64,000 bases of DNA from Adhaeribacter arboris (lineage in GTDB: Bacteria; Bacteroidota; Bacteroidia; Cytophagales; Hymenobacteraceae), in assembly GCF_003023845.1 (NCBI RefSeq), contig NZ_PYFT01000001.1, positions 2,046,001 to 2,110,000 of the forward strand, written 5' to 3'. Position numbers and translations under genes: made by a program. The notes under the pieces are model-generated. The model made no database searches and was not told the DNA's origin. It saw only the letters and a program-made list of their open reading frames with translations. Below, one piece after another: positions 35,050-44,417 of the stretch. The first letter of the stretch is position 1, and every line of letters begins with the position of its first letter.

Positions 35050-35460
35050 ATGAGAAAAGTAGTTTTAAGTTTAATAATAGCGGCATTCTTTAGCACTTTT
35101 ACGCAGGCGCAAAATATTCCTTCTTCTGCCGAAAAAAGAATTACCTTATTAACCCGGGTAATGGCCACTGAACTGCAGTTGAACGAAGCAGAATATATAA
35201 AATTAAGAGCCCTTAATCGGGAAAGAATTTTGAAATCGGATGAAATTGCGGCCATGTACAGCGATAACCCCGCTATTTTAGCTTCAAAATTAAAAGAAGT
35301 AGAAACTGACTTTGATAAGAAATTTACGGCGCTACTTAACCCAGTGCAATTAGCTGCTTACAAAACTTACCAAGAAACTACTGATTCAAAACTTACCGCT
35401 TTACAAGAAGATAAAACAGAAACGAAAAAGCCGAACAGCTCTGCTGCCAGTAAAAAATAA
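35050..35460 (+). CDS. Small exported Spy-like protein, second copy
   Basis: A 136-residue protein with a signal peptide (cleaved after FTQAQ) and a helical body containing MATELQLNEAEYIKLRALNR and LLNPVQLAAYKTYQ. Its layout matches the exported protein at 31203-31625, although the sequences are only distantly similar. The C-terminal tail is lysine/serine rich (ETKKPNSSAASKK). Function unknown; periplasmic location inferred. Confidence 0.78.
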   Translation: MRKVVLSLIIAAFFSTFTQAQNIPSSAEKRITLLTRVMATELQLNEAEYIKLRALNRERILKSDEIAAMYSDNPAILASKLKEVETDFDKKFTALLNPVQLAAYKTYQETTDSKLTALQEDKTETKKPNSSAASKK

Positions 35461-35482
35461 AAATTATTAAAAAAAACCTCCC

Positions 35483-35522
35483 TACTAAAAAGGCCACTCC
35501 TGTGAGAGTGGCCTTTTTAGTA
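35483..35522. terminator. Bidirectional terminator
   Basis: TACTAAAAAGGCCACTC and GAGTGGCCTTTTTAGTA form a 17-bp stem with loop CTGTGA. It lies between the Spy-like gene and the convergent M13 peptidase gene, with T-runs on both strands. Confidence 0.9.
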
Positions 35523-35541
35523 TAGGATAATTTGCCTCTAA

Positions 35542-37641
35542 TTACCAGATTTTAATTTGCTCACCGGCAGGTTTTACCATTTTGTCGCCGGGTTGGCAGC
35601 CAAAGGCTTCGTAAAACTGAGGCATGTTCATGAGAGGTCCATTCGTGCGGAAGCGGCCCGGCGAGTGCGGATCAGTTTGCACCTGCTGATTAAAGAACTG
35701 CTCGGTACCGTTTACCCGCCAGATTTGCGCCCAGGCTAAAAAGAACCGCTGTTCGGGCGTAAAACCGGCAATTTTTTCTTTACTCTTACCCGCTAAGGCT
35801 TTCTGCAAAGCTGTGTAGGCAATATTTAAGCCACCAATATCCGCCAGATTTTCGCCTAAGGTAAGATTACCATTTACTTTTACGGATGGTAAAACTTCGT
35901 AAGCGCCGTATTGATTCACCACCATGTTAGCGCGTTTGGTAAATTGCTCGGCATCCGCTTTCGTCCACCAATCTTTTAAATTACCTTCGGCATCGTACTG
36001 GCGGCCTTGGTCGTCGAAGCCGTGGGTAATTTCGTGGCCTATAACCGCACCCATACCGCCGTAATTTACCGCGTCATCGGCCTTAGGGTCGAAGAAAGGC
36101 GGCTGCATAATACCGGCGGGAAATACAATCTCGTTCATGGGAGGATTATAATAGGCGTTTACGGTGGGCGGTGTCATTATCCACTCTGCCCGGTCGATGG
36201 GTTTACCGAGTTTATTTACGTTGTAATTAAAATCAAACTCGTTGGCCCGCAGCACATTGGTAACGTAAGATTCCCGGCCTATGGTTAAAGCTGAATAATC
36301 TTTCCATTTATCGGGGTAGCCAATTTTTACCGCAAAAGCATCCAGTTTAATTAGCGCCTGCTTTTTGGTAGTTTCGCTCATCCAATCCAGGTTTTGTACG
36401 TGCTCCTGAAATGCATCGCGCAAGTTCTTTACCATTTCCAAGGCGCGGGCTTTGGCTTCGGGGGTAAAAGTTTTTTCTACGTACAATTGCCCCATGGCTT
36501 CGCCAATAGCAGCATCCGTAGTACGTAACACTCGCTTCCAGCGCGGCTGTAAAGCTTTGGTGCCGCTCAGCACTTTGCCGTAGAAGTTAAAATTTTCCTG
36601 CACGTAGGCCTGGTTCAGGTAAGGAGCCGTAGAATGAATCAAATGCCAGCGTAAATACGCCTTCCAATCAGTAACCGACCCGGATTTTACCAAAGTATTT
36701 AACTCTTTAAAAAAAGCCGGCTGTCCTAAAATTACTTCATTTACGCCTTTTGCGTCTAATTGCGTTAAAAGCAAATTCCAGTCGATAGCCGGCGTTTGTT
36801 TTTGCAATTGATCAATAGTCATTTTATTATAGTTCGCCTGCGGGTCGCGCAACTCTACGCGGGTGCGGGAGGCTTTAGCTAGCCGGGTTTCCAGTTCCAT
36901 TACTTTTGCCGCATTCTTTTGGGCCGTAGGGGCATTCTCGCCGAGGAGCGTAAACATGTTTTGTACATGCTTCATGTACTCCGCGCGGATGTTTTTGGAA
37001 CGATCGTCTTCTTTCAGGTAATAATCGCGATCGGGTAAGCCCAAACCACCTTGGTTTAAAGAAATGGCGTATTCGGTACTTTTCTTTTCATCCTGGCCAA
37101 CGTAAAAACTAAACATACCGCTAATGCCCAATTTTTTTAATTGCGCCACCGTAGTGAGCAGACCTTTTACATCTTTCACGGCAGTTACCTTATCAAAATA
37201 AGGCTTTAAAGGAATAATACCCGACTGCTCAATAGCGACCGAATCCATACCGGAACCAAAGAAATCGCCTACTTTCTGGGTGTTACTTCCTTTAGACGCC
37301 GCAGAATTGGCCGCGGCTTCCGTTAAAATAGCACGCTGAACCGCATAATTCTTATCGGCCAATTCGTTAAAACTGCCCCAACGGCTCTCCGCGGCTGGCA
37401 CCGGGTTATTTTTAATCCAGCCACCATTGGCGTATTGAAAAAAATCTTCGCAAGGAGATTGCGTAGTATCCAGGTTAGCTCTATCCAAACCCACTCCCCT
37501 ATTCATTTTGGGATCGTTGGCAATAGTGGAATTAACCGTTGTTTCGGTAGTAACTTTTTGGGTAGGTGCGGTGCTGCTGCAACTAGCCAGGTAAAATCCG
37601 GCCAAGGTTAAGGCACCCAGCCGGGAAAACTGTAACGTCAT
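35542..37641 (-). CDS. M13-family metallopeptidase lipoprotein (neprilysin/PepO-like)
   Basis: A 699-residue enzyme with a lipoprotein leader (GFYLASCSSTAPT). The zinc motif is His536-Glu537-x2-His540 in VIGHEITHGFDDQG, and the third ligand lies in the ENLADIGGLNIAY motif. The N-terminal helical domain has DFFQYANGGWIKNNPVP and the C-terminal CxxW-like end is replaced by QIKIW, close to the usual family ending. M13 enzymes cleave oligopeptides on the outside of the inner or outer membrane. Full length. Confidence 0.94.
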   Translation of the reverse strand: MTLQFSRLGALTLAGFYLASCSSTAPTQKVTTETTVNSTIANDPKMNRGVGLDRANLDTTQSPCEDFFQYANGGWIKNNPVPAAESRWGSFNELADKNYAVQRAILTEAAANSAASKGSNTQKVGDFFGSGMDSVAIEQSGIIPLKPYFDKVTAVKDVKGLLTTVAQLKKLGISGMFSFYVGQDEKKSTEYAISLNQGGLGLPDRDYYLKEDDRSKNIRAEYMKHVQNMFTLLGENAPTAQKNAAKVMELETRLAKASRTRVELRDPQANYNKMTIDQLQKQTPAIDWNLLLTQLDAKGVNEVILGQPAFFKELNTLVKSGSVTDWKAYLRWHLIHSTAPYLNQAYVQENFNFYGKVLSGTKALQPRWKRVLRTTDAAIGEAMGQLYVEKTFTPEAKARALEMVKNLRDAFQEHVQNLDWMSETTKKQALIKLDAFAVKIGYPDKWKDYSALTIGRESYVTNVLRANEFDFNYNVNKLGKPIDRAEWIMTPPTVNAYYNPPMNEIVFPAGIMQPPFFDPKADDAVNYGGMGAVIGHEITHGFDDQGRQYDAEGNLKDWWTKADAEQFTKRANMVVNQYGAYEVLPSVKVNGNLTLGENLADIGGLNIAYTALQKALAGKSKEKIAGFTPEQRFFLAWAQIWRVNGTEQFFNQQVQTDPHSPGRFRTNGPLMNMPQFYEAFGCQPGDKMVKPAGEQIKIW

Positions 37642-37858
37642 AAGGTTTTGAAAGTAAGATTAAAAAAATAATTATACAGCAAGATAGGAAGGAAAAATTA
37701 ATCTACGGAAATCCATGGGGAGTATGGAGAGTGTAAAACAAAGAAAGCTTCATGGGTGCATTTTCTTATTTACATAAATTCTCTGATGGGTAAAATATAT
37801 TAGAGGGGAATACCCTATTTTATAAATCTTATAATACGTGCGAGGGATGTTGTTTCTT

Positions 37859-38197
37859 TTACAGCAATTCTTTAGCTGGATCCCAAAATAGCTTATCAAA
37901 ATCTACCACCCGGTCGTTTTTTACCCTTATACCTTCTTGTTCCAGGCTGGCCTGCATGGCATCCGGCGATTCAAAATGCTGTTTACCAGTAAGCAAACCA
38001 TTCCGGTTTACTACCCGGTAAGCCGGAATGTTGCTTGTGGCGTGCGAGGCAATAAGAGCCCATCCTACCATCCGGGCCGAGCCTTTACTGCCCAAATAAC
38101 TGGCAATAGCGCCGTAAGAAGTAACCCTGCCCGCCGGAATGAGTTTTACCACTTCGTATACGTTTTGAAAAAAATTCTCGTCTTTGGATTTAGCCAT
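37859..38197 (-). CDS. Alkyltransferase-like (ATL) DNA-repair protein
   Basis: A 112-residue protein of the MGMT DNA-binding-domain family (VYEVVKLIPAGRVTSYGAIA, GSARMVGWAL). The active-site PCHRV of true O6-alkylguanine transferases is replaced by PAYRVV, so it cannot accept an alkyl group. ATL proteins bind O6-alkylguanine lesions and pass them to nucleotide excision repair. Most ATLs keep the histidine (PWHRV or PAHRV). Here it is tyrosine, which is unusual and may weaken or alter lesion recognition. Confidence 0.88.
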   Translation of the reverse strand: MAKSKDENFFQNVYEVVKLIPAGRVTSYGAIASYLGSKGSARMVGWALIASHATSNIPAYRVVNRNGLLTGKQHFESPDAMQASLEQEGIRVKNDRVVDFDKLFWDPAKELL

Positions 38198-38530
38198 GTT
38201 GCCTGAAGATTAAAATACTTTGCGAATACTGTTTGTTGTTATCCCGATTTAATATTGTTTTTACAAAGTTTAAACTTCAGAATTGAAACAGAATCAAAAG
38301 CTAATTTGCGATTATTTTAGAAAACTTCTGCGTGTTCCGTTGGTTAATGCCGTGTTAGCTGGCCGCACCAAACAGTTTTATTAAAATATGGACTTTCTTT
38401 GAATCACTAGTTGCTAAAAACAAGTAGTTAAGTTAGCGAAAGCCAGGTTACTGATTAACCTATTAAAATTTATATACCGTAATCCAAGTAGTATTTTCGC
38501 TCATTCGCGAGTAACGTTTCTAAAACACCC
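38198..38530. other. Intergenic region upstream of the RND operon
   Basis: A divergent spacer without a credible ORF. TATTTTCG at 38492-38499, close to the TAnnTTTG consensus, is a possible -7 element 31 bp before the adaptor start codon. Confidence 0.4.
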
Positions 38531-39646
38531 ATGAAAATTAAGTATTTTGTTTATGCTCTATTAGTTATTGGATTTGCTTCGCTGATAGTTTACCGCATCT
38601 CGGCAAATAAAAAACAAGCAAGTGCCGGCGGTGGTCCAGGTGGGGCGGGCGGTAATGCCGGCGCTGCTCGGGGACCCGGTGGACCCGGTGGGGCAAGAGG
38701 CGGTATGATGCAGGTAGATGGTATAGTGGTACAACCGCGCGAATTTGCCAATAATCTGGCTGTTACCGGTTCCATTGAAGCTAATGAGCAGGTACAAATC
38801 CGGGGACAGGTTTCCGGTTTAATCCGGAGTATCAGTTTTAAGGAAGGCAGTAACGTAAAAGCCGGTCAGGTTTTACTAAAAATTGATGATGCGGAATTGC
38901 GGGCCCAATTGGCCCAGGCCCAAACCCGACAAAATCTGGCTTCCGAAAATGCAGAACGCGCCGCACAGTTATTTAAAAAAGAAGCAATTAGTAGAGAGGA
39001 ATTTGATATTGCTACCGCCGACTATAAAACTTTACAAGCGCAAACCCAGTTAATTCAGGCGCAATTAGCTAAAACCACTATTACCGCTCCTTTCTCCGGC
39101 CGGATTGGTTTGCGTAATGTATCCGTGGGTGGTTATTTAACTCCCGAAACCATTGTGGCGAACCTTATCAGCACCGACCCGGTTAAAATAGCTTTTTCGG
39201 TACCGGAAAAATACGCCAGCCAGGTTAAACTAAATACGAAGTTGCAACTAACCGTAGCCGGCACTACAAAAAAATACACCGGCACCGTATATGCAATTGA
39301 ACCGGCCATAGAAGCTACTACTCGTACCTTACAATTAAGAGCGCGTGCCGCCAATCCCAACGGCGAATTGCTGCCGGGTTCTTTCGCTAACATAGAATTT
39401 CCTTTGGCTTCTATTCCGGATGCTTTATTGGTGCCTACCCAAGCAATTGTACCCATTCAGAACGGCAAAAAAGTGTTTGTGGTTAAAAACGGGAAAGCCC
39501 AAGAAGTAAAAGTAAATGCTACTACCCGCACCGAAAAAGAAATTCTGATCACCTCCGGCCTGCAACCAGGCGATACGGTGTTAACTACCGGTATTATGAC
39601 GTTAAAACAAGATGCCCCCGTTAAAGTAAGAATTACGAGAAGCTAG
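38531..39646 (+). CDS. RND efflux periplasmic adaptor (MFP/HlyD family)
   Basis: A 371-residue membrane-fusion protein with an N-terminal anchor (FVYALLVIGFASLIVYRI). A glycine/proline-rich linker (about residues 32-60, repeats of GGPGG) follows. The lipoyl half-motif (VQIRGQVSGLIRSISFKEGS, VKAGQVLLKIDD), a coiled-coil hairpin and the second lipoyl half (TTITAPFSGRIGLRNVSVG) come next, then a beta-barrel. It bridges the RND pump to the TolC-type channel encoded downstream. The glycine-rich linker is longer than in typical AcrA/MexA proteins and would act as a flexible tether. Confidence 0.94.
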   Translation: MKIKYFVYALLVIGFASLIVYRISANKKQASAGGGPGGAGGNAGAARGPGGPGGARGGMMQVDGIVVQPREFANNLAVTGSIEANEQVQIRGQVSGLIRSISFKEGSNVKAGQVLLKIDDAELRAQLAQAQTRQNLASENAERAAQLFKKEAISREEFDIATADYKTLQAQTQLIQAQLAKTTITAPFSGRIGLRNVSVGGYLTPETIVANLISTDPVKIAFSVPEKYASQVKLNTKLQLTVAGTTKKYTGTVYAIEPAIEATTRTLQLRARAANPNGELLPGSFANIEFPLASIPDALLVPTQAIVPIQNGKKVFVVKNGKAQEVKVNATTRTEKEILITSGLQPGDTVLTTGIMTLKQDAPVKVRITRS

Positions 39647-39736
39647 CCATGATAACTTAAACCCGACCAGCTTTACAACCCAGTCGGGTAAATGAAATAT
39701 CTAGAATTTATTACCTAAAACTTATTACCTAGTTAT

Positions 39737-42700
39737 ATGAGTTTATCGACCACCAGTATTAAAAGACCGGTTTTTACCATTGTAATTAACCTGATTCTGA
39801 TCTTATTCGGGGTAATTGGTTATACCTTTTTAGGTATCCGGGAATATCCCTCCATCGACCCGGCCATTGTATCGGTAAGTACCAGCTATACGGGAGCCAA
39901 CGCCGACATTATTGAATCGCAGATAACCGAACCTTTGGAAAAATCTATTAACTCCATTGATGGTATCCGCAATATTTCTTCGTCGAGTAACCAAGGTAGG
40001 AGCAACATTAACATTGAGTTTAACCTGGAAAAAAACCTGGAAGAAGCGGCGAACGATGTACGTGATAAAGTTTCGCAGGCTATCCGTTCTTTACCCCAGG
40101 ATATTGATGCTCCTCCAGTAGTCGCTAAGGCTGATGCCGACTCAGAACCCATTGTAACCATGACAGTGCGGAGTAAGACCCGCAGCCAGTTGGAACTGAG
40201 TGATTACGCCGAAAATGTACTCTCTCAGCGCTTACAGACCATTCCGGGCATTAGTAGTGTGCAAATCTGGGGTCAGAAAAGATATGCCATGCGCCTATGG
40301 CTCGATCCCAGGAAACTGGCTTCTTATGGTCTGACGGTTGCCGATGTACGGGAAGCCCTTAACCGGCAAAACGTGGAATTACCCTCCGGCAAGGTAACGG
40401 GTACCAATACTGAGTTAATGGTAAAAACCTTAGGTAATCTTTCCAACGAAGAACAGTTTAATGATTTAATTGTAAAATCGGAAGGCGACCGCATTATCCG
40501 GTTTAGTGATTTAGGGAAAGCAGAATTAGGTCCCGAGAACCTGGAAACCAAAATGACCGAATCCGGTGTACCAATGGTTGGCTTGGCTATTGTACCCCAA
40601 CCGGGCTCTAATTACCTCGAAATTGCTGGTAACTTTTATGATCAGTTAGACAAACTGAAGAGCGATTTACCTAAAGATTTGCAACTGGATATTGTCATGG
40701 ACAATACTTTGTTCATTAAAAAATCGGTAATTGAAGTAGCCGAAACCATTCTGATCGCCTTAGTGCTGGTAATTTTAATTATATACCTGTTTTTCCGGGA
40801 TTGGAGCATTGCTTTCCGGCCCTTGATTGATATTCCGGTTTCGCTGATTGCCACTTTCTTTGTTATGTACCTGGCTGGCTTTTCGGTTAACGTATTAACC
40901 TTACTTGCCATTGTACTGGCAACCGGTTTGGTTGTGGATGATGGAATTGTAGTAACAGAAAACATTTTCAAGAAAGTAGAGGAAGGCATGTCGCCGATTG
41001 AAGCAGCAATTAAAGGCTCCAATGAGATATTTCTGGCGGTTATTTCTATCTCTATTACCCTAGCAGCCGTATTTTTGCCAGTTATCTTCCTCGAAGGTTT
41101 TGTTGGCCGGTTATTCCGGGAATTTGGGGTAGTAATTGGAGCAGCGGTACTTATTTCGGCCTTTGTGTCCTTGACGCTTACTCCTATGCTCAATGCCTAC
41201 CTCATGAAAAAAGGCGGACACAAAAAAACCCGGTTCTATAATTTTACCGAACCTTATTTCGAGAAGCTCAATTCCGGATATGCCGATTCTCTGAGCCGGT
41301 TTATGAAAAGAAAATGGCTGAGTTTTCCCATTATTGGGGTTTGTTTAGGGCTGATTGTATTGTTCTATATAACCTTGCAAAAAGAAACCGCTCCTTACGA
41401 CGACCGCAGCATGTTAAGGGTACAGGTTTCAGCGCCGGAGGGAGCTTCTTTCGAATACACCGACCGATTTATGGAAGAATTAACGCAGTTGGTTAATGAC
41501 TCCATTCCGGAAAAGAAAATTGCTTTAGTAATTACCTCTCCGGGCTTTGGCGGTGCTGGTTCCGTTAACAACGGCATGATGCGGATGACTCTAGTGGACC
41601 CTAGCCAAAGAGAGCGCTCCCAGAAAGAAGTTGCCGAGAAACTAACGCAACTTACCCGGAAATATCCGGAAGCTCGTACAATCGTATCGCAACAACCTAC
41701 TATCTCCGTTAACCGCCGGGGCGGTCAGCCCATTCAATACATTATTCAGGCACAAAACTTCCAGAAACTGGAAGAGAAAATACCTCAGTTTATGGAGGAG
41801 GCCAGTAAAGACCCTACTCTATCTAACCCTGATGTTAATTTAAAATTTAATAAGCCCGAAATTAATATTACCATCGACCGGGAAAAAGCCCAAAGTTTAG
41901 GTGTATCCGTGATTGATGTGGCACAAACACTGCAGTTATCCTTAAGTGGCCAGCGTTTCGGTTATTTTATTATGAATGGTCGTCAGTACCAGGTGATTGG
42001 CCAGTTCGACCAGGTAGACCGGGACGATCCTTTAGATTTAACTTCTTTGTTTGTTAGAAGCAGTACCGGTCAATTAATTCAGTTAGATAATTTAGTAACC
42101 TTAGAAGAACGCAGCAGCCCACCGCAATTATTCCATAATAACCGTTATATGGCGGCCACTATATCAGCAGGTTTGGCGCCGGGTAAAAGTATCGGCGATG
42201 GTATTGAGGCTATGGACCGGATTGCGGCCAAAGTATTAGAACCAACTTTTACTACCGATTTAGGCGGCGAATCACGCGACTTCGTGGAAAGTGGTTCGAA
42301 TACCGCTTTTGCCTTTGGCTTGGCTCTGCTCCTGATTTATTTAATTCTGGCCGCACAGTTTGAAAGCTTTATTGATCCTTTAATTATTATTATAACGGTA
42401 CCTTTAGCGGTGGCCGGGGCTATGTTGTCGTTGTGGCTATTTGGCCAAACCTGGAATATTTTCAGCCAGATAGGTACCATTATGCTTATTGGGCTGGTAA
42501 CGAAAAACGGTATTTTAATTGTGGAATTTGCTAACCAGTTAAAAGAAGAAGGCAAATCAAAAGCCGAGGCCATTCTGGAAGCGGCTGAAGCCCGCTTACG
42601 TCCTATTTTAATGACCAGTTTAGCCATTGCCTTGGGAGCTTTACCCATTGCTTTAGCTTTAGGAGCCGCAGCGCAAAGCCGGATGGGCATGGGTATTGTA

Positions 42701-42847
42701 ATTGTGGGCGGTACGCTGTTTTCTTTAGTATTAACTTTATTTGTAATTCCGGCCATCTATGCCATGTGGTCGCGGGAATACAAACCAAATCCCGAACTGC
42801 AACGCGCCAAAGAGATAGAAAGAGAAGTGTTAGAAAGCGTTCATTAA
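39737..42847 (+). CDS. RND-family multidrug efflux pump (AcrB/MexF type)
   Basis: A 1036-residue inner-membrane proton antiporter of the hydrophobic/amphiphilic efflux class. Evidence: N-terminus IKRPVFTIVINLILILFGVI, the large periplasmic loops (YTGANADIIESQITEPLEKS), and the transmembrane motif LATGLVVDDGIVVTENIFK carrying the paired aspartates of the proton relay. Motif GIVIVGGTLFSLVLTLFVIP lies near the end. Length is normal. The three genes adaptor-pump-channel are in one direction with gaps of 90 and 180 bp and would form a complete tripartite system; substrates are not predictable. Confidence 0.96.
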   Translation: MSLSTTSIKRPVFTIVINLILILFGVIGYTFLGIREYPSIDPAIVSVSTSYTGANADIIESQITEPLEKSINSIDGIRNISSSSNQGRSNINIEFNLEKNLEEAANDVRDKVSQAIRSLPQDIDAPPVVAKADADSEPIVTMTVRSKTRSQLELSDYAENVLSQRLQTIPGISSVQIWGQKRYAMRLWLDPRKLASYGLTVADVREALNRQNVELPSGKVTGTNTELMVKTLGNLSNEEQFNDLIVKSEGDRIIRFSDLGKAELGPENLETKMTESGVPMVGLAIVPQPGSNYLEIAGNFYDQLDKLKSDLPKDLQLDIVMDNTLFIKKSVIEVAETILIALVLVILIIYLFFRDWSIAFRPLIDIPVSLIATFFVMYLAGFSVNVLTLLAIVLATGLVVDDGIVVTENIFKKVEEGMSPIEAAIKGSNEIFLAVISISITLAAVFLPVIFLEGFVGRLFREFGVVIGAAVLISAFVSLTLTPMLNAYLMKKGGHKKTRFYNFTEPYFEKLNSGYADSLSRFMKRKWLSFPIIGVCLGLIVLFYITLQKETAPYDDRSMLRVQVSAPEGASFEYTDRFMEELTQLVNDSIPEKKIALVITSPGFGGAGSVNNGMMRMTLVDPSQRERSQKEVAEKLTQLTRKYPEARTIVSQQPTISVNRRGGQPIQYIIQAQNFQKLEEKIPQFMEEASKDPTLSNPDVNLKFNKPEINITIDREKAQSLGVSVIDVAQTLQLSLSGQRFGYFIMNGRQYQVIGQFDQVDRDDPLDLTSLFVRSSTGQLIQLDNLVTLEERSSPPQLFHNNRYMAATISAGLAPGKSIGDGIEAMDRIAAKVLEPTFTTDLGGESRDFVESGSNTAFAFGLALLLIYLILAAQFESFIDPLIIIITVPLAVAGAMLSLWLFGQTWNIFSQIGTIMLIGLVTKNGILIVEFANQLKEEGKSKAEAILEAAEARLRPILMTSLAIALGALPIALALGAAAQSRMGMGIVIVGGTLFSLVLTLFVIPAIYAMWSREYKPNPELQRAKEIEREVLESVH

Positions 42848-42854
42848 ATACATT

Positions 42855-42926
42855 GTTCCGGTTACCTCAGAATGTAAACATCTTCTTTCGAGCAGCTATT
42901 TTTTATTCTCCTAGGGTAACCGGAAC
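42855..42926 (+). repeat. 12-bp inverted repeat in the pump-channel gap
   Basis: GTTCCGGTTACC at 42855-42866 and GGTAACCGGAAC at 42915-42926 are perfect reverse complements separated by 48 nt. They begin 8 bp after the pump stop codon and could form an mRNA stem that protects or attenuates the operon transcript. Confidence 0.5.
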
Positions 42927-43027
42927 TTTCCCTGTTCTTGTAAAACAACTAAACTATTTTTCGCTACAGACTAAACATTGCTAGGTAAAACTTATAACCT
43001 GCAACCTGTAACTTATAACCATTTACT

Positions 43028-44335
43028 ATGAAGTCAATTTTTGTTTTCCTGGTTACTTTGCTTTTCACTTTTAATTCTATACCAGGAAAGGCGCAGGAAA
43101 TTTTAACATTAGAAAACGCGGTTCGGATTGCCCTTGAAAAAAATTATGATATTAAATTAGTAACCAACGATTTAGTTATCGACCGGAACAATGTAAGCCG
43201 GGCTAATGCCGGTATGCTGCCAACCTTAGGTGCTAATATTACCAATAACAATAATATTCAGACGGGCCGGCAAACCCGCCAAACCGGATTGCAGGAATTT
43301 AACAACGTTAAAAGCTCTAATACCAGCTACGGCACCGATTTAAACTGGACTATTTTTGACGGTTTCCGGATGTTTGCCCGCTACGAACAATTAAAAGAAT
43401 TAGAAAAATTAGGCGATGCGGAATTAAAGCAAACTATTCTTACTACTCTAGGCAATGTTATTAGTACGTTTTATGAGTTAGTAAATCAGCAACAGCAATT
43501 ACGAGCCTACGATTCGGCGATCATTATTTCGAGGTTGCGGGTACAAACCGCGCAAAACCGGTTTACCATTGGTAAAGCCGCTCGTTTAGAAGTGTTAAAT
43601 GCCCGCGTGGATTTAAGCACCGACACTACTAACCTGGTGCAGCAACAGGCGCTTTACCGGAACACCCAAATCCGGCTAAATGAAATTTTAGGCCGCGATG
43701 TAAATATTGTTTTTAGCGTACCCAATGACTTATTCATCGATAATAAATTAGCCTTAGGTTCTTTATCTGACTTAGCACATCAGCAAAATCCGGCTTTAAA
43801 AGTAGCGCTGGTAAATAAAAAAATTGCCGAATTAGATTTAAAACAAGTACGGGCTAACCGCTACCCTACCATTGGCGTAACCAGCGGTTATACTTTCAAC
43901 CGTTCCCAATCGGCTTTAGGGTTTGCTACGCAGGCGAATAACCGGGGATTTAACTATGGCCTATCGGCGTCGGTAAACATTTTTAATGGTTTTTTGCAAC
44001 GGCGCAACGAACAAAATGCCGAAACTTTAATTCAGAGCGCCCAACTGCAATTCGAAAAGGCGGATCTGGCCATTAAGTCTCAATTAGCTTCGGCTTACCA
44101 AACTTACGTTACCAGTTTAACCTTAGTAACTCTGGAAGAAAACAATCAAAAAATAGCCAAGCAAAATCTTAATATCACTCTCGATAAATACCGCTTAGGC
44201 AGTATTGCCCCGGTAGAATTTAGGGATGCGCAGTTAAATTACCTCAATGCCCGGGTTCGTTTTAACAATGCGCAGTACGTGGCTAAACTGGCCGAGATTT
44301 CTTTAAAAGAAATCGCCGGCGATTTAAATTTATAA
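43028..44335 (+). CDS. TolC-family outer-membrane efflux channel
   Basis: A 435-residue protein with a signal peptide (cleaved near GKAQ) and the duplicated outer-membrane efflux protein fold. It has LTLENAVRIALEKNYDIKLV, then NQNPALK-like repeats (LAHQQNPALKVALVNKKIAE) and long coiled helices (IKSQLASAYQTYVTSLTLVTLEENNQ). It ends DLNL after YRLGSIAPVEFRDAQLNYLNA. It completes the RND efflux operon as the exit duct. Confidence 0.93.
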   Translation: MKSIFVFLVTLLFTFNSIPGKAQEILTLENAVRIALEKNYDIKLVTNDLVIDRNNVSRANAGMLPTLGANITNNNNIQTGRQTRQTGLQEFNNVKSSNTSYGTDLNWTIFDGFRMFARYEQLKELEKLGDAELKQTILTTLGNVISTFYELVNQQQQLRAYDSAIIISRLRVQTAQNRFTIGKAARLEVLNARVDLSTDTTNLVQQQALYRNTQIRLNEILGRDVNIVFSVPNDLFIDNKLALGSLSDLAHQQNPALKVALVNKKIAELDLKQVRANRYPTIGVTSGYTFNRSQSALGFATQANNRGFNYGLSASVNIFNGFLQRRNEQNAETLIQSAQLQFEKADLAIKSQLASAYQTYVTSLTLVTLEENNQKIAKQNLNITLDKYRLGSIAPVEFRDAQLNYLNARVRFNNAQYVAKLAEISLKEIAGDLNL

Positions 44336-44370
44336 ATCTGTAACTGTTTCTGTTTTTTATACATTCCTGT

Positions 44371-44411
44371 TTAAGAAAAAAGCCTGCTTTGTTAAAGTAG
44401 GCTTTTTTAAT
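44371..44411. terminator. Bidirectional terminator
   Basis: TTAAGAAAAAAGCCTGCTTT and its imperfect mirror AAAGTAGGCTTTTTTAA form a stem (one C/T difference gives a G-U pair) with loop GTT. It separates the convergent efflux channel and M48 protease genes. Confidence 0.85.
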
Positions 44412-44417
44412 CTAATT

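Noticed and set aside
34824-35255. 143-residue minus-strand frame overlapping the small exported protein
   Set aside because: Phe/Ile/Asn-rich run typical of translated AT-rich spacer, and it overlaps a gene with a clear signal peptide and terminator.
40642-41193. 183-residue frame antisense to the RND pump
   Set aside because: Rich in T, S, K and I from reverse reading of transmembrane codons; the plus-strand pump is complete.
42988-43020. Short imperfect repeats of CTTATAACC / CCTGTAACTT before the efflux channel gene
   Set aside because: Too short and degenerate to be called a repeat element; could be chance in AT-rich spacer.
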